DNA of 64,000 nt from Meridianimarinicoccus sp044221805 (GTDB lineage: Bacteria > Pseudomonadota > Alphaproteobacteria > Rhodobacterales > Rhodobacteraceae). Below are positions 16,513 through 25,557 of the stretch, piece after piece. Both the position numbers and the translations under genes were made by a program. The stretch is from the NCBI GenBank assembly GCA_044221805.1, contig JBGAOK010000001.1, positions 62,001 through 126,000 of the forward strand, given 5' to 3'. Below the pieces are notes generated by a model. That model made no database searches. It saw only the letters and a list, made by a program, of their open reading frames with translations, and was not told the origin of the DNA. How positions within the stretch are numbered: the first letter of the stretch is position 1; every line of letters begins with the position of its first letter.

Positions 16513-18255
16513 ATGGCGGCGAGACCGACTGATTTCACGGCGCTGGCGGCGGACGGGGCCTATGACGTGATCGTCCTGGGGACGGGCGCGGCCGGCTTTT
16601 CCGCCGCCGTCACGGCAGCGCTTCTGAAGCAGAAGGTGCTGCTGGTCGAACGCACCGACTATGTCGGGGGCACCTCGGCCCTTTCGGCCGCCACGACCTG
16701 GATCCCGAACACGCGCCACTTGGCCGAGGTGGACGCCGAGGACAGCCCCGAAAAGGTGATGGGCTTCCTTGACCGGGCGGTGGGGAACTGTGCGCCCCGG
16801 GCAATGCGCGCGGCCTTTATCGAGCGCGGCCCGGCCATGCTGCACCGGCTGGAAGACGCAACCGAGATGACCTTTGCCGCGCGCCCGGCGCATCCGGACT
16901 ACCTGTACGAGCTGGACGGCGCCACGATCCGCGGCCGGGCGCTGGAACCGCTGCCCTTCGACGGCCGCCTGCTGGGCGGCGACCTGAAGCTGGTGCGTCC
17001 GCCGATCCCGGAATTCACCATCCTTGGCGGGATGATGATCGACCGGGACGACATTCCGCATCTGCTGAACATGACCCGGTCGGTGCGGTCCTTCCGCCAT
17101 GCCGCAGGGCGGATCGGCGCCTATCTGGTGCAAAAGCTTCGCCATGGCCGCGGCACGCGGCTGGTCATGGGCAATGCGCTGATCGGGCGCTTCCTGCTGT
17201 CGGCTCGGACCCTGGGGGTCGAGCTGCTGACCGAAACCGAGACCACGGCGATGGTGCCGCTGGGCGGGCCGCTCTGGCAGTTGACCCTGAAGCGCGGCGC
17301 CGAGACCCGGACCGTCACCGCACGGCGCGGTGTGATCCTGGCCAGCGGCGGCTTCGCCCGCCATCCGCGGCGCCGGGCCGAGATGCTGCCGCATCTCTTG
17401 CCCGAGGCGAGCCCGGCCGCGCCGGGGCATACTGGTGCGCTGCATGACCTGGTGGCGCCTTACGGCGCCCATTACGCGGACGGCGCGGCGCAGCCGTGCT
17501 ACTGGGCGCCGGTGTCGATCCGGAAGCGGAAGGATGGCAGCACGGCGGCCTTCCCGCATTTCGTGCTGGACCGCAGCAAGCCCGGCACGATCTGCGTCGG
17601 CCGGGACGGCAGGCGCTTCGTCAACGAAAGCCGGTCCTACCATGAATTCGTCGCCGCCATGTATGCGGCCAACCGGGACGGATCGCACATCCCGACCTTC
17701 CTGATCGCCGACGCGCCGGCGATCGCGACATACGGGCTGGGCATGGTGCGGCCGGGCGGCGCGAAGCTGGCGCCCTTCCTTGGCGACGGCTATCTCGTGG
17801 CGGCGCCGACGCTGGCCGCGCTGGCCGGCAAGCTGGGCATCGACGCGGCCGCGCTTCAGGCGACGGTGGCGCGGTTCAACGACTTCGCGGCGACGGGTGT
17901 GGACGCGGATTTCGGCCGCGGCAGCACAGTCTATGAACGCCACAACGGCGATGCGGGTCATGGCCCCAATCCGACGCTGGGCGCCGTGGCCACCGGCCCG
18001 TTCTACGCAGTCCGGCTGCTGCCGGGCGACATCGGCGCCGCGACCGGCCTTGTGACCGACGACCATGCCCGGCTGCTGCGCGGCGACGGCAGCGCGATCG
18101 AGGGACTCTATGCCGCCGGGGCCGACATGAACTCGATCATGGGCGGGGTCTATCCGGGGCCCGGCATCACCATCGGCCCGGGCATCGTGTTCGGTGCCAT
18201 CGCCGCCGAGACCGCGGCATCGACCAGGTCCGCGCTGCGGGAGGCCGCGGCTTGA
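16513..18255 (+). CDS. KstD-like FAD-dependent dehydrogenase 2
   Basis: This 580-residue flavoprotein is paralogous to those at 12744-14468 and 25558-27258. It has VIVLGTGAAGFSAAV (FAD binding), VERTDYVGGTSALSAATTW, RFVNESRSYHEF and a C-terminal GGVYPGPGITIGPGIVFG matching the KstD ketone-binding Tyr/Gly segment. The start is ATG 16513, with GGGGGGAGAG immediately upstream. A much longer upstream extension in this frame is antisense to the Gfo/Idh gene and is rejected. The stop overlaps the TTG start of the next SDR gene (TTGA). It probably introduces a C=C bond next to a ring ketone; the acceptor is unknown. Confidence 0.88.
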   Translation: MAARPTDFTALAADGAYDVIVLGTGAAGFSAAVTAALLKQKVLLVERTDYVGGTSALSAATTWIPNTRHLAEVDAEDSPEKVMGFLDRAVGNCAPRAMRAAFIERGPAMLHRLEDATEMTFAARPAHPDYLYELDGATIRGRALEPLPFDGRLLGGDLKLVRPPIPEFTILGGMMIDRDDIPHLLNMTRSVRSFRHAAGRIGAYLVQKLRHGRGTRLVMGNALIGRFLLSARTLGVELLTETETTAMVPLGGPLWQLTLKRGAETRTVTARRGVILASGGFARHPRRRAEMLPHLLPEASPAAPGHTGALHDLVAPYGAHYADGAAQPCYWAPVSIRKRKDGSTAAFPHFVLDRSKPGTICVGRDGRRFVNESRSYHEFVAAMYAANRDGSHIPTFLIADAPAIATYGLGMVRPGGAKLAPFLGDGYLVAAPTLAALAGKLGIDAAALQATVARFNDFAATGVDADFGRGSTVYERHNGDAGHGPNPTLGAVATGPFYAVRLLPGDIGAATGLVTDDHARLLRGDGSAIEGLYAAGADMNSIMGGVYPGPGITIGPGIVFGAIAAETAASTRSALREAAA

Positions 18256-19208
18256 GCCGGGTCCTGGTCACCGGCGGCACTGGTTTCATCGGCAGCTGGA
18301 CCGCCGCCGCGCTGGTCGCGGCGGGGGCCGCGGTGCGGATCCTCGACCGCGCGCCACGGCCAGAGATGCTGGACTTCGTGGCCCCGGGCCTGGCCGGGCG
18401 GATCGAGATCGTTGCGGGCGACCTGACCCGGGCGGACGTGGCGGAGCGGGCCACCGCGGGCTGCGATGCGGTCGTGCATCTGGTCGGTCTGATGACACTG
18501 GACTGTGCCGCCGATCCGCTGCGCGCGATCGAGGTGAACCTCGCCGCCAGCCAGCGGCTGATGCAGGCAGTCATCGGCGCCGGGGTCCGGCATTTCGCCT
18601 ATGCCAGCACCGGCGGCGTCTACGGCCCCGGCGACAGCCGCCATCCCCGGCCGATGACCGTGTATGGCACGCTGAAGCTGGCGCTGGAGGGACTGGCCCG
18701 GGTCGCCCATGCCGATCACGGCCTCTGCTCGACCGGGCTGCGCCCCGCCATCGTCTACGGCCCGGGCGAGAGTTCGGGGATCGCCGCGGGGCCGAGCATC
18801 GCGCTGCGGGCCGCAGCCGAAGGCCGGCCGGCGACGATCCGGTTTTCGGGGAATGTGGGATTCGTCCATGTCTCGGACGTGGCGCGGGCCTTCGCCGCGG
18901 CGGTGACCGGGGCCGCATCCGGGGCGTCATCCGGGGCTGCGGTCTTCGACATGGGCGGCGTCGGCGCCGCGGTAGCCGCGTTCGTGGCCGAGTTGCAGCG
19001 GCAGGTTCCGGGCGCCGAGATCAGCGTCGAAGGCCCGCCGCTGCGGCTGCCAGAATCCTTGCAGGGCGGCGATTCGGCCGATTGGATGGCGGCACTGCCG
19101 GTGACCGGGATGGCGGACGGGATCGCCGCGACGCTGGCGCATTGGCGGCTTCGCTCCGGCGCGGCAGCCACCGCCCCGGGCGCGGCACCTCTGGACGTTC
19201 CGGCATGA
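18252..19208 (+). CDS. NAD-dependent epimerase/dehydratase (extended SDR)
   Basis: This 318-residue extended short-chain dehydrogenase begins MSRVLVTGGTGFIGSW, the TGxxGxxG cofactor motif. AVVHLVGLM and YASTGGVYG follow, and the catalytic Tyr-x-x-x-Lys is in TVYGTLKLALEG. VGFVHVSDVARAF is the usual cofactor-domain closing segment. The start is a TTG overlapping the previous TGA (TTGA), so it is translationally coupled to flavoprotein 2. Extended SDRs act on nucleotide sugars or on 3-hydroxy-steroid-like alcohols. Here the partner flavoprotein suggests alcohol-to-ketone oxidation of a ring compound, by inference only. Confidence 0.85.
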   Translation: MSRVLVTGGTGFIGSWTAAALVAAGAAVRILDRAPRPEMLDFVAPGLAGRIEIVAGDLTRADVAERATAGCDAVVHLVGLMTLDCAADPLRAIEVNLAASQRLMQAVIGAGVRHFAYASTGGVYGPGDSRHPRPMTVYGTLKLALEGLARVAHADHGLCSTGLRPAIVYGPGESSGIAAGPSIALRAAAEGRPATIRFSGNVGFVHVSDVARAFAAAVTGAASGASSGAAVFDMGGVGAAVAAFVAELQRQVPGAEISVEGPPLRLPESLQGGDSADWMAALPVTGMADGIAATLAHWRLRSGAAATAPGAAPLDVPA

Positions 19209-19265
19209 CCCGCAAGAGAGCACCGGGTTGCCGGCCAGCGGAATTGTCCAAGTCAAGGGCATGGT

Positions 19266-19295
19266 CGTCCATTCAGTCGACCGCCGTTCCGGGCA
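19266..19295 (+). promoter_or_regulatory. Shared operator-like motif, copy A
   Basis: This 30-bp stretch begins CGTCCATTCA, then GACCG, a C/G spacer and a CCGG block ending in GCA. It matches, on the opposite strand, 27288-27315 in front of flavoprotein 3 and the AraC gene. Here it lies 74-103 bp upstream of the aroE-like start. Two separate promoters sharing a motif next to a PobR-type regulator gene suggests common AraC control. The alignment was made by eye. Confidence 0.45.
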
Positions 19296-19368
19296 CAATC
19301 TTGCGACAACTGGAGGAGCGGCCCCGGCATTCGCGAGACACGCGAAGCGGCGGCCGGGGAGGCATCAG

Positions 19369-20172
19369 ATGATCAATGTCGACGGCGCGACGCGCCTGTT
19401 CGTCATCGTGGGCGATCCGATCGCCCAGGTGAAATCGCCCGGGATGCTGAGTGCCATGTTCGCCTCGCGCGGGCAGAACGCGCTGCTGGTGCCGATCCAT
19501 GTCGCATCCGCGGATCTGCTGCGGTTCATCGACGGCATCCGGTGGGTGCAGAACATCGACGGCATCGTCGTGACGGTGCCGCACAAGCCGGCGGCGCTGG
19601 ATCTCTGCGAGACGGTCAGCGACCGCGCCCGCTTCGCCCGTTCGGTCAATGTGATGCGGCGGCTCCCCTCGGGAGGGTTCGCCGGGGACAACACCGACGG
19701 GCTGGGTTACCTGGGCGGCATCGCCGCGCGGGGCTTCGATGTCGCCGGCAAGCGCGCCCTGCTGGTGGGCGTCGGCGGGGCAGGGGCGGCCATCGCCTAT
19801 GAGATCGCCGCCCGGGGTGCCGCCCTTCTGGCCGTCCACGACGTCGATCTGGCACGGCGCGATGCGGTGATCGCCCGGCTGGACGCGGCCTTCCCCGGCC
19901 GGGTCACCGCCGGCAGCGCCGACCCCACCGGGTTCGATCTGGTGGCGAACGCGACGCCGATGGGGATGCGCCCCGACCATCCGCATCCGGTCGATTTGTC
20001 CCGGCTGACACCGGCGCAGTTCGTCGCCGATGCCATCACACAGCCCGAAGTGACACCTCTGCTGGGCCATGCGCGGTCGATCGGCTGCGCCACCATGCCC
20101 GGGCTCGGGATGCTCGACGCCCAGGCCGACATCATCGCCGGCTTCCTGACGGGACAGGACGTGCCGGCCTGA
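19369..20172 (+). CDS. Shikimate/quinate dehydrogenase-like protein
   Basis: This 267-residue AroE-family protein has FVIVGDPIAQVKSPGMLSAM at the N-terminus (the substrate-binding SxS-type site reads KSP). GIVVTVPHKPAAL holds the catalytic Lys, GDNTDGLGYLGG contains the catalytic Asp, and LLVGVGGAGAAIAYEIA is the NAD(P) loop. Family members oxidise shikimate or quinate or act in biosynthesis. Its place as first gene of a Liv-importer operon points to catabolism of an imported shikimate-like ring acid. The start is ATG 19369 after GGGAGG; upstream in-frame sequence is non-coding in character. A housekeeping aroE is expected elsewhere. Confidence 0.88.
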   Translation: MINVDGATRLFVIVGDPIAQVKSPGMLSAMFASRGQNALLVPIHVASADLLRFIDGIRWVQNIDGIVVTVPHKPAALDLCETVSDRARFARSVNVMRRLPSGGFAGDNTDGLGYLGGIAARGFDVAGKRALLVGVGGAGAAIAYEIAARGAALLAVHDVDLARRDAVIARLDAAFPGRVTAGSADPTGFDLVANATPMGMRPDHPHPVDLSRLTPAQFVADAITQPEVTPLLGHARSIGCATMPGLGMLDAQADIIAGFLTGQDVPA

Positions 20173-20204
20173 AACAAACCATCATTTCCATGGGAGGAAA
20201 GCGG

Positions 20205-21277
20205 ATGACACGAAGAATTCTGGCCGGCAGCGTGGCGGCGCTGGCATTGAGCACCGCCGCGGGCTGGGCGGCCGACCCGGTGAAGATTGCCAACATTGCC
20301 GAGCTTTCGGGTGCCGGCGCCGCGGCAGGGTCGGTCTGGGCCGACGGGGTCCACCTTGCGGTGGACGAGATCAACGCTGCGGGCGGGATCCTCGGCCAGC
20401 CGATCGAACTGGTCGAGTACGACAGCCAGACCGACCCGCAGAACAGCCGCGCACTGGTCCAGCGCGCCATCGACGACGACGCCTATGTGCTTCTGGGCAC
20501 CGTCTATTCGTCTTCGACCATCGTGAACATGCTGGTCGCGATGCAGAACGGCGTGCCGCAGCTGACTGGATCCGAGGCGCCGGCGATCACCGCGAAGGGC
20601 AACCCCTACATCTTCCGCACCGCCTTCGGCTCGCAGAAGGGGATGCCGAAGATCGGCCAGTACCTGAAGGACCAGCTTGGCGCCCAGAAGGTGGCGATCG
20701 CCTGGGCCAACACCGAATACGGCAAGGGCGGACACGACGCCTTCGTCGCGGTGATGTCCGATCTCGGGCTTGACGTCGTGGCCGACGTGCCCAGCGAACA
20801 GGGTCAGGCCGATTTCTCGGCCGATGTGCTGAAGGTCAAGGGCAGCGGCGCCCAGGCCCTGTTCGTGTTCATGACCGAAGAGGAAAGCGCGCGCTTCCTG
20901 ATCGAGGCCGCGAAGCAGGGGCTCGACATGCCGATCGTGGGCGACACCGTGCTGGCCAGTCAGAAGGTCATCGACCTGGCCGGGGCCGCGTCGAACGGGG
21001 TGCAGGGCCATGTCGGTCTAACCGCCGACGCGCCGATCCCGCAGATCCAGGCGATGGACAAGGCCTTCACCGACCGCTTCGGCTATCGCCCGGACCACAA
21101 TGCCATGAAGGGCTATATCGCCACCTATACGGTCAAGTACGTGACCGACCAGATCGGCGAACTGGACCGCGAGGCCACATCTGCTGGGACGACACCGGCG
21201 AGGTTTCGCGCGAGAGCTTCATCGTCGCGGTCGAGGACGGCAAGCAGACCATCGCTGCCACCCTGCCGCCGAACTGA
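20205..21277 (+). pseudogene. Branched-chain-type substrate-binding protein, frameshifted
   Basis: This would be the periplasmic type I binding protein of the Liv-like importer. The N-terminal part is intact: signal peptide MTRRILAGSVAALALSTAAG, then IANIAELSGAGAAAGSVWADG and typical domains to KYVTDQIGELDREA, about 324 residues. The reading frame then shifts. The family's usual end (WDDTGEVSRESFIVAVEDGK, then QTIAATLPPN and a TGA at 21275-21277) reads in another frame from 21185. Roughly 18-25 expected residues between the two are missing. The shifted frame instead runs to 21509 into livH. ATG 20205 has GGAGGAAA upstream. An out-of-frame deletion in the gene, or a sequence error, explains this. 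Confidence 0.75.
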
Positions 21278-21346
21278 GCGGCGGCGCCGGCGGGTCGGTT
21301 TCCGCCCGCCGGTCATTCCTTTTCACGCGACAGGGGGGGAACCGGC

Positions 21347-22225
21347 ATGGCCGAGTTTCTGCAGATTCTCGTGTCCGGACTGTCGTCCGGATCGATCTAC
21401 GCGCTGGCGGCCGTCGGCTTCACGCTGCTCTGGCAGGCCTCCCAGACGATCAACTTCGCCCAGGGCGAGTTCGTCATGCTGCCGGCGTTCTTCGTCCTGG
21501 CCGGGATGACCGTCTTCCACCTGCCGCTCTGGGCCGCCTGCCTGACCGCCTTCGTGCTGTCGCTGCTGGTCCTTGGCGCGCTGTTCAAGAAGCTGATCGT
21601 CGCGCCGATGCTGCCCCATGGCACGCTGCCGCTGGTGATCGCGACGATCGCGCTTGGCCTGCTGATGAAGGAGAGCGTGAAGGAATTCTACTCGGCCCAG
21701 GGCCAGCCCTTCCCCTCGCTGTTTCCGTCGCAGGTGTTCAACGTCCTTGGCGTTTCCGTCTCCGTCCAGGACATCGGCAACCTGACCGTCTCCTTCGCGG
21801 CGATCATCGCGCTGCAACTGTTCCTGCAGCGCACCCGCACCGGACGCTGCATGCAGGCGACGGCACAGAACCCGGCCGTGGCCGAGATCCTTGGCGTGAA
21901 TGTCAAGCGGATGGTGATGTACACCTTCCTGATCAATGCCGGCTTGGCCGCGATCGCGTCGATCCTGATCTCGCCGGTCTATCTCGCCAAGTTCTCGAAC
22001 GGCGAGACGCTGGGAATGATCGCCTTCATCGCCGCCATCGTCGGCGGTTTCAACCAGATCCGCGGCGCACTGGTGGGCGGCCTGCTGATCGGGGTGATCG
22101 ACAACCTCGCCGCGGTCTATGTCTCGGCCGAGTACCGCGCGGCAGTGCCGCTGCTGCTTCTCATCCTCATCATCATGGTCCGCCCGCAGGGCATCGTGGG
22201 CACCGCGGAAGGAAGGGCCGTATGA
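21347..22225 (+). CDS. livH: Branched-chain-type ABC importer permease LivH
   Basis: This 292-residue inner-membrane permease of the HAAT (LivH) family has eight or so hydrophobic helices. It shows the family features FLQILVSGLSSGSIYALAAVG at the start and QTINFAQGEFVML. GRCMQATAQNPAVAEILGVNV is the cytoplasmic loop that contacts the ATPases. GAALVGG-type glycine-rich helices (GALVGGLLIGVIDN) and a C-terminal LIIMVRPQGIVG follow. It forms a heterodimer with LivM. The GGGGGGAA site lies just upstream of ATG 21347. The next gene overlaps by 4 bp. HAAT systems also import aromatic and ring acids, which suits this context. Confidence 0.95.
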   Translation: MAEFLQILVSGLSSGSIYALAAVGFTLLWQASQTINFAQGEFVMLPAFFVLAGMTVFHLPLWAACLTAFVLSLLVLGALFKKLIVAPMLPHGTLPLVIATIALGLLMKESVKEFYSAQGQPFPSLFPSQVFNVLGVSVSVQDIGNLTVSFAAIIALQLFLQRTRTGRCMQATAQNPAVAEILGVNVKRMVMYTFLINAGLAAIASILISPVYLAKFSNGETLGMIAFIAAIVGGFNQIRGALVGGLLIGVIDNLAAVYVSAEYRAAVPLLLLILIIMVRPQGIVGTAEGRAV

Positions 22226-23196
22226 AACCGGTACAGATCGTCATCGCCATCGGCCTCTTGGCGCTGCTGGTCATCGCGCCCCTGGGGCAGAAGACCTTCA
22301 TCGTCTACACCCTGTGCTCGTGGCTGATCTTCTCGATCGCCGCGATGGGGCTGAACCTGACGCTGGGCTATGCCGGGCAGGTCAGCCTGGCCCAGGCCGC
22401 CTTCATGGGGATCGGCGCCTATATCACCGCCCTGATGACGATGGCGGGCATTCCCTGGCTGATCGCGACGCCGGTCGCGATCCTCGCCTGCTTCCTTGTC
22501 GGGCTCGGCCTCGGCTATCCGGCGCTGCGGGTGCAGCACCATTTCCTTGCCTTCGTGACGCTGGCCTTCAACACGCTGGTGTTCCTGGTGCTTCGGAACG
22601 AGGAATGGCTGACCGGCGGATCCTTCGGCCTTGTCAACATCCCGCGGCCGGATTTCCTGCTGGTCTCGACCGAGAAGCAGCTGCCGTTCTACTACTTCAC
22701 CCTGACCTGCTTCGTGCTGTCGGCGGGGTTCATGTGGTGGATCGTGCGGTCGCCCTGGGGCCGCGCGTTCAAGGCGCTGCGCGAGAACCCGGTCCGGGCG
22801 AATTCGCTTGGCCTCGACACACGGCGGATGACGCTTCTGGCCTTCGCCATCGGTTCGGCCTTTGGCGGCCTGGCCGGCGCCCTGCAGGCGCCGCTGGTGC
22901 AGTTCATCGAGCCGGGATCCTTCGCGCTGATCCATTCGCTGAAGCTTCTTCTGATGGTCGTGGTCGGTGGCTCGGGCTTCTTCTTCGGGCCGATGCTGGG
23001 CGCCGCGGTGGTCGTGCTGCTGCCCGAACTGCTGCGCTTCACCGAAGGCTATTACCTCATCATCTACGCCATCCTTGTCATCGTGCTGATGGTGTTCTCG
23101 CCCACCGGCCTGATCGGACTGGGCGGCAGGATCCTCGACCGGTTCCGGCCGCAGCACGTCGCCCGGGCCGACCTCAAGGCAGGAGCACAACTGTGA
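22222..23196 (+). CDS. livM: Branched-chain-type ABC importer permease LivM
   Basis: This 324-residue permease partners LivH. It has the LivM landmarks MGLNLTLGYAGQVSLAQAAFMGIGAY and YPALRVQHHFLAFVTLAFN, the ATPase-contact loop SPWGRAFKALRENPVRANSLG, and VVVGGSGFFFGPMLGAAVVVLLPE. The C-terminus ends in the usual VFSPTGLIGLGGRIL. ATG 22222 overlaps the livH stop by 4 bp, and its own stop overlaps the GTG start of livG. It is an integral inner-membrane protein. Confidence 0.95.
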   Translation: MKPVQIVIAIGLLALLVIAPLGQKTFIVYTLCSWLIFSIAAMGLNLTLGYAGQVSLAQAAFMGIGAYITALMTMAGIPWLIATPVAILACFLVGLGLGYPALRVQHHFLAFVTLAFNTLVFLVLRNEEWLTGGSFGLVNIPRPDFLLVSTEKQLPFYYFTLTCFVLSAGFMWWIVRSPWGRAFKALRENPVRANSLGLDTRRMTLLAFAIGSAFGGLAGALQAPLVQFIEPGSFALIHSLKLLLMVVVGGSGFFFGPMLGAAVVVLLPELLRFTEGYYLIIYAILVIVLMVFSPTGLIGLGGRILDRFRPQHVARADLKAGAQL

Positions 23197-23951
23197 ACGC
23201 CACCGACCCCGTGCTCAGCGTGCGGAACATCTCGAAGTCCTTCGGTGCCATCAAGGCGGTGCAGGATGTCAGCTTCGAGGTCCGCAAGGGCGAGATCCTC
23301 GGCCTGATCGGGCCGAACGGATCGGGCAAGTCGACCCTGTTCAACTGCATCCTCGGCCAGCTCGCCCCCGACAGCGGCGAGGTGCGGGTGAACGGGGCCG
23401 CGGTCTCGGGCACGTCGGCGCACGCGCTGAACCGGCTGGGCGTGGGGCGGACCTTCCAGCAACTGTCGGTCTTCCCGAACATGTCGGTGATCGAGAACAT
23501 CATCATGGCCGGGCAGGAGCACGAGGGTACCATGCTGAGCCGGCTGTTCGGTCCCCCGGACGCCGGGCTGAGCGAGGCGGCCGAGACGCTGATCGCCTTC
23601 TTCCGCCTCGGACACCTGCGCGACAGCCGCGCCGGGTCGCTGTCCTATGGCCAGCAGAAGCTTCTGGACGCGGCGATGGCCTTCATGGCGGGTCCGGGGC
23701 TTGTCCTGCTGGACGAGCCGGCCGGTGGCGTCAACCTGACCATGCTGGAATACCTCAAGGACCGGCTGGTCACCTATAACCGCGACCACGGCAGCACCTT
23801 CGTGGTGATCGAGCACAACATGGAATTCGTCATGTCGCTGTGTTCGCGGATCATCGTGCTGGCGAACGGCAAGATCATTGCCGAAGGCCCGCCCGAGGCG
23901 ATCCGGGCCAACGAGGACGTCATCGAAGCCTATCTGGGAGGCGGCCAATGA
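23193..23951 (+). CDS. livG: ABC importer ATPase LivG
   Basis: This 252-residue ATPase of the HAAT importer has Walker A GPNGSGKST and the LivG-typical GVGRTFQQLSVFPNMSVIENI. The signature is LSYGQQKLLDAAMA (LSYGQ in place of LSGGQ, usual for LivG). Walker B is LVLLDEPAGGVN, and H-loop IEHNMEFVM. Translation begins at GTG 23193, overlapping the livM TGA, with AGGAG 7 bases before. A longer upstream reading lies within livM and is rejected. It forms a heterodimer with LivF. Confidence 0.95.
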   Translation: MNATDPVLSVRNISKSFGAIKAVQDVSFEVRKGEILGLIGPNGSGKSTLFNCILGQLAPDSGEVRVNGAAVSGTSAHALNRLGVGRTFQQLSVFPNMSVIENIIMAGQEHEGTMLSRLFGPPDAGLSEAAETLIAFFRLGHLRDSRAGSLSYGQQKLLDAAMAFMAGPGLVLLDEPAGGVNLTMLEYLKDRLVTYNRDHGSTFVVIEHNMEFVMSLCSRIIVLANGKIIAEGPPEAIRANEDVIEAYLGGGQ

Positions 23952-24679
23952 TCCTGTCCCTGCACGACATCCATGGTGGCTATGGCAAGATCACCATCCT
24001 GAACGGCACCAGCTTCGACATTCCCCGCGCCAGCATCACCACGGTGATCGGCCCGAACGGGGCGGGGAAATCGACCGTGTTCAAGGCGATCTTCGGGTTG
24101 CTGCACATCCATCGCGGCCGGATCCTGTTCGACGGCGAGGACGTGACCGGCTCGTCGCCGGCGCAGATGATCCATCATGGCGTGACCTATGTGCCCCAGG
24201 GCCGCAACGTCATCCCGCAACTGTCGGTCTGGCACAATCTGGAGATGGGCGGCATCACCTCGTCCGATCAGGCCAGCGTGCGGCGGCGGATGGAGATGGT
24301 GATGGACCAGTTCCCGATGCTGCGGCAGTTCCGCGACCGCAAGGCGATCGAGCTGTCCGGCGGCCAGCAGAAGCAGCTGGAGATCGCCCGGGCCCTGCTG
24401 CTGGACCCGAAGCTGATCCTGATCGACGAGCCGTCGATCGGGCTGTCGCCGAACCTGGTGCAGGACGTCTTCGCCATCCTGCGGCGGCTCCGCGACGAGG
24501 GCGTTACCATCCTCATGGTCGAGCAGAACGCCAAGGCCGCGCTGGCGATGTCGGATTACGGGCTGGTGCTGGAACTGGGGCAGACCCGGATGCAGGACCG
24601 GGCCGCGACCCTGCTGCGCGACCCGCGGGTGGGGCAGCTGTTCCTGGGCGGCCATATGGAAACGGCCGGCGCGGTGTGA
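23948..24679 (+). CDS. livF: ABC importer ATPase LivF
   Basis: This 243-residue ATPase has Walker A GPNGAGKST, the LivF-type YVPQGRNVIPQLSVWHNLEMG Q-loop region, signature LSGGQQKQLEIARAL, Walker B LILIDEPSIGLSPN and the H-loop region VEQNAKAAL. As in other LivF proteins, Gln replaces the H-loop His. ATG 23948 overlaps the livG stop (ATGA). It is the last gene of the aroE-liv unit and is followed by a strong palindromic terminator at 24721-24742. Confidence 0.95.
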   Translation: MILSLHDIHGGYGKITILNGTSFDIPRASITTVIGPNGAGKSTVFKAIFGLLHIHRGRILFDGEDVTGSSPAQMIHHGVTYVPQGRNVIPQLSVWHNLEMGGITSSDQASVRRRMEMVMDQFPMLRQFRDRKAIELSGGQQKQLEIARALLLDPKLILIDEPSIGLSPNLVQDVFAILRRLRDEGVTILMVEQNAKAALAMSDYGLVLELGQTRMQDRAATLLRDPRVGQLFLGGHMETAGAV

Positions 24680-24720
24680 GCGCCCGGACCGGCTGCACGA
24701 CGCCGGAGCGGAACGCAGGA

Positions 24721-24742
24721 ACGGCGCCCCGCGGGGCGCCGT
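24721..24742. terminator. Perfect GC-rich palindrome, bidirectional terminator
   Basis: ACGGCGCCCCG and CGGGGCGCCGT are perfect 11-bp complementary arms with no spacer, so about nine pairs remain after loop formation. It lies between the convergent ends of livF and the SDR gene. The flanks lack a long T run (only CCGTTTC on the plus side), so efficiency as an intrinsic terminator is inferred from strength of the stem and position. Confidence 0.7.
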
Positions 24743-24747
24743 CCGTT

Positions 24748-25545
24748 TCAGGCGGTGAAGCCGGGCCGCGGCACCGTCGCCATCAGGGTCTGGGCAAGGC
24801 CGCCGTCCACCACGATCTCCTGCCCGGTGATGTAGGCGGCGCGCGGGCTGGCCAGGAAGATCGCCGCCTCCGCCATGTCCTGGGGCCGGCCGATCCGGCG
24901 CAGGGGCACCCGCGCCTCGCGCGCCCGCTTCACCTCGGGATCGCGGTAGAAGGCGGCACTGAGCGGCGTCTCGACCAGCCCGGGGCTGACCACATTCGAG
25001 CGGATTCCCTTGGGGCCCCATTCGCAGGCGAGTTGCCGCGACAGCATCGACAGCGCGGCCTTGCCGGCGCTGTAGGCCCCCGAAAACGGCTGCGGCTGGC
25101 TGGCCGCGATCGACGAGACATGGACGATGGCGCCGCCGCCCTTCGCGGCCATCTGTGCCCCGAAGGCCTGGGCCGTCAGCAGGCAGCCGTTCAGGTTGAC
25201 CGCCAGCATCGCCTGCCAGTCCGCCAGCGCGACGCTGTCAAGTGGGCCGGCGCGCAGGATCCCGGCGGTGTTCACCAGGATGTCGCAGCCTCCGGTCAGA
25301 CCCGACACGGCGGCGGCGGCGGCGGCGACGGATGCGGCATCGCTCACGTCGCAGCCCAGCCCGAAGGCGCGCTGCCCGTCGGGGTCGGCCTCGGCCGCCG
25401 TCGCGCGGGCGGTATCCGCGTCCCGGTCAAGCGTCGCCACCCGGGCGCCGGCCGCAAGGAATCCCTCCAGCAGCGCCCGGCCGATGCCGCCCGAGCCGCC
25501 GGTGATCACCGCCGTGCTGCCCGCCAGTCCCAGCCAGTCTGTCAT
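24748..25545 (-). CDS. Classical SDR oxidoreductase
   Basis: This 265-residue short-chain dehydrogenase has the cofactor motif TGGSGGIG (residues 15-22), the CDVSD loop, and NTAG in place of the usual NNAG. The active site is Ser in VSSIA and Tyr-x-x-x-Lys in AYSAGKAAL. The C-terminal SPRAAYITGQEIVVDGG is standard. An acidic residue after the second strand (TLDRD) suggests NAD rather than NADP. It lies 12 bp after flavoprotein 3 and forms a two-gene unit with it. Alcohol-to-ketone oxidation on a cyclic substrate, followed by flavoprotein desaturation, is a plausible pairing. A run of GGC triplets at about 25309-25328 encodes an Ala tract. Confidence 0.92.
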   Translation of the reverse strand: MTDWLGLAGSTAVITGGSGGIGRALLEGFLAAGARVATLDRDADTARATAAEADPDGQRAFGLGCDVSDAASVAAAAAAVSGLTGGCDILVNTAGILRAGPLDSVALADWQAMLAVNLNGCLLTAQAFGAQMAAKGGGAIVHVSSIAASQPQPFSGAYSAGKAALSMLSRQLACEWGPKGIRSNVVSPGLVETPLSAAFYRDPEVKRAREARVPLRRIGRPQDMAEAAIFLASPRAAYITGQEIVVDGGLAQTLMATVPRPGFTA

Positions 25546-25557
25546 GTCGCGTCCTCC

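Noticed and set aside
24721..24742. Operator for the SDR or livF
   Set aside because: It is between convergent 3' ends and fully GC-rich, so a terminator is the better explanation.
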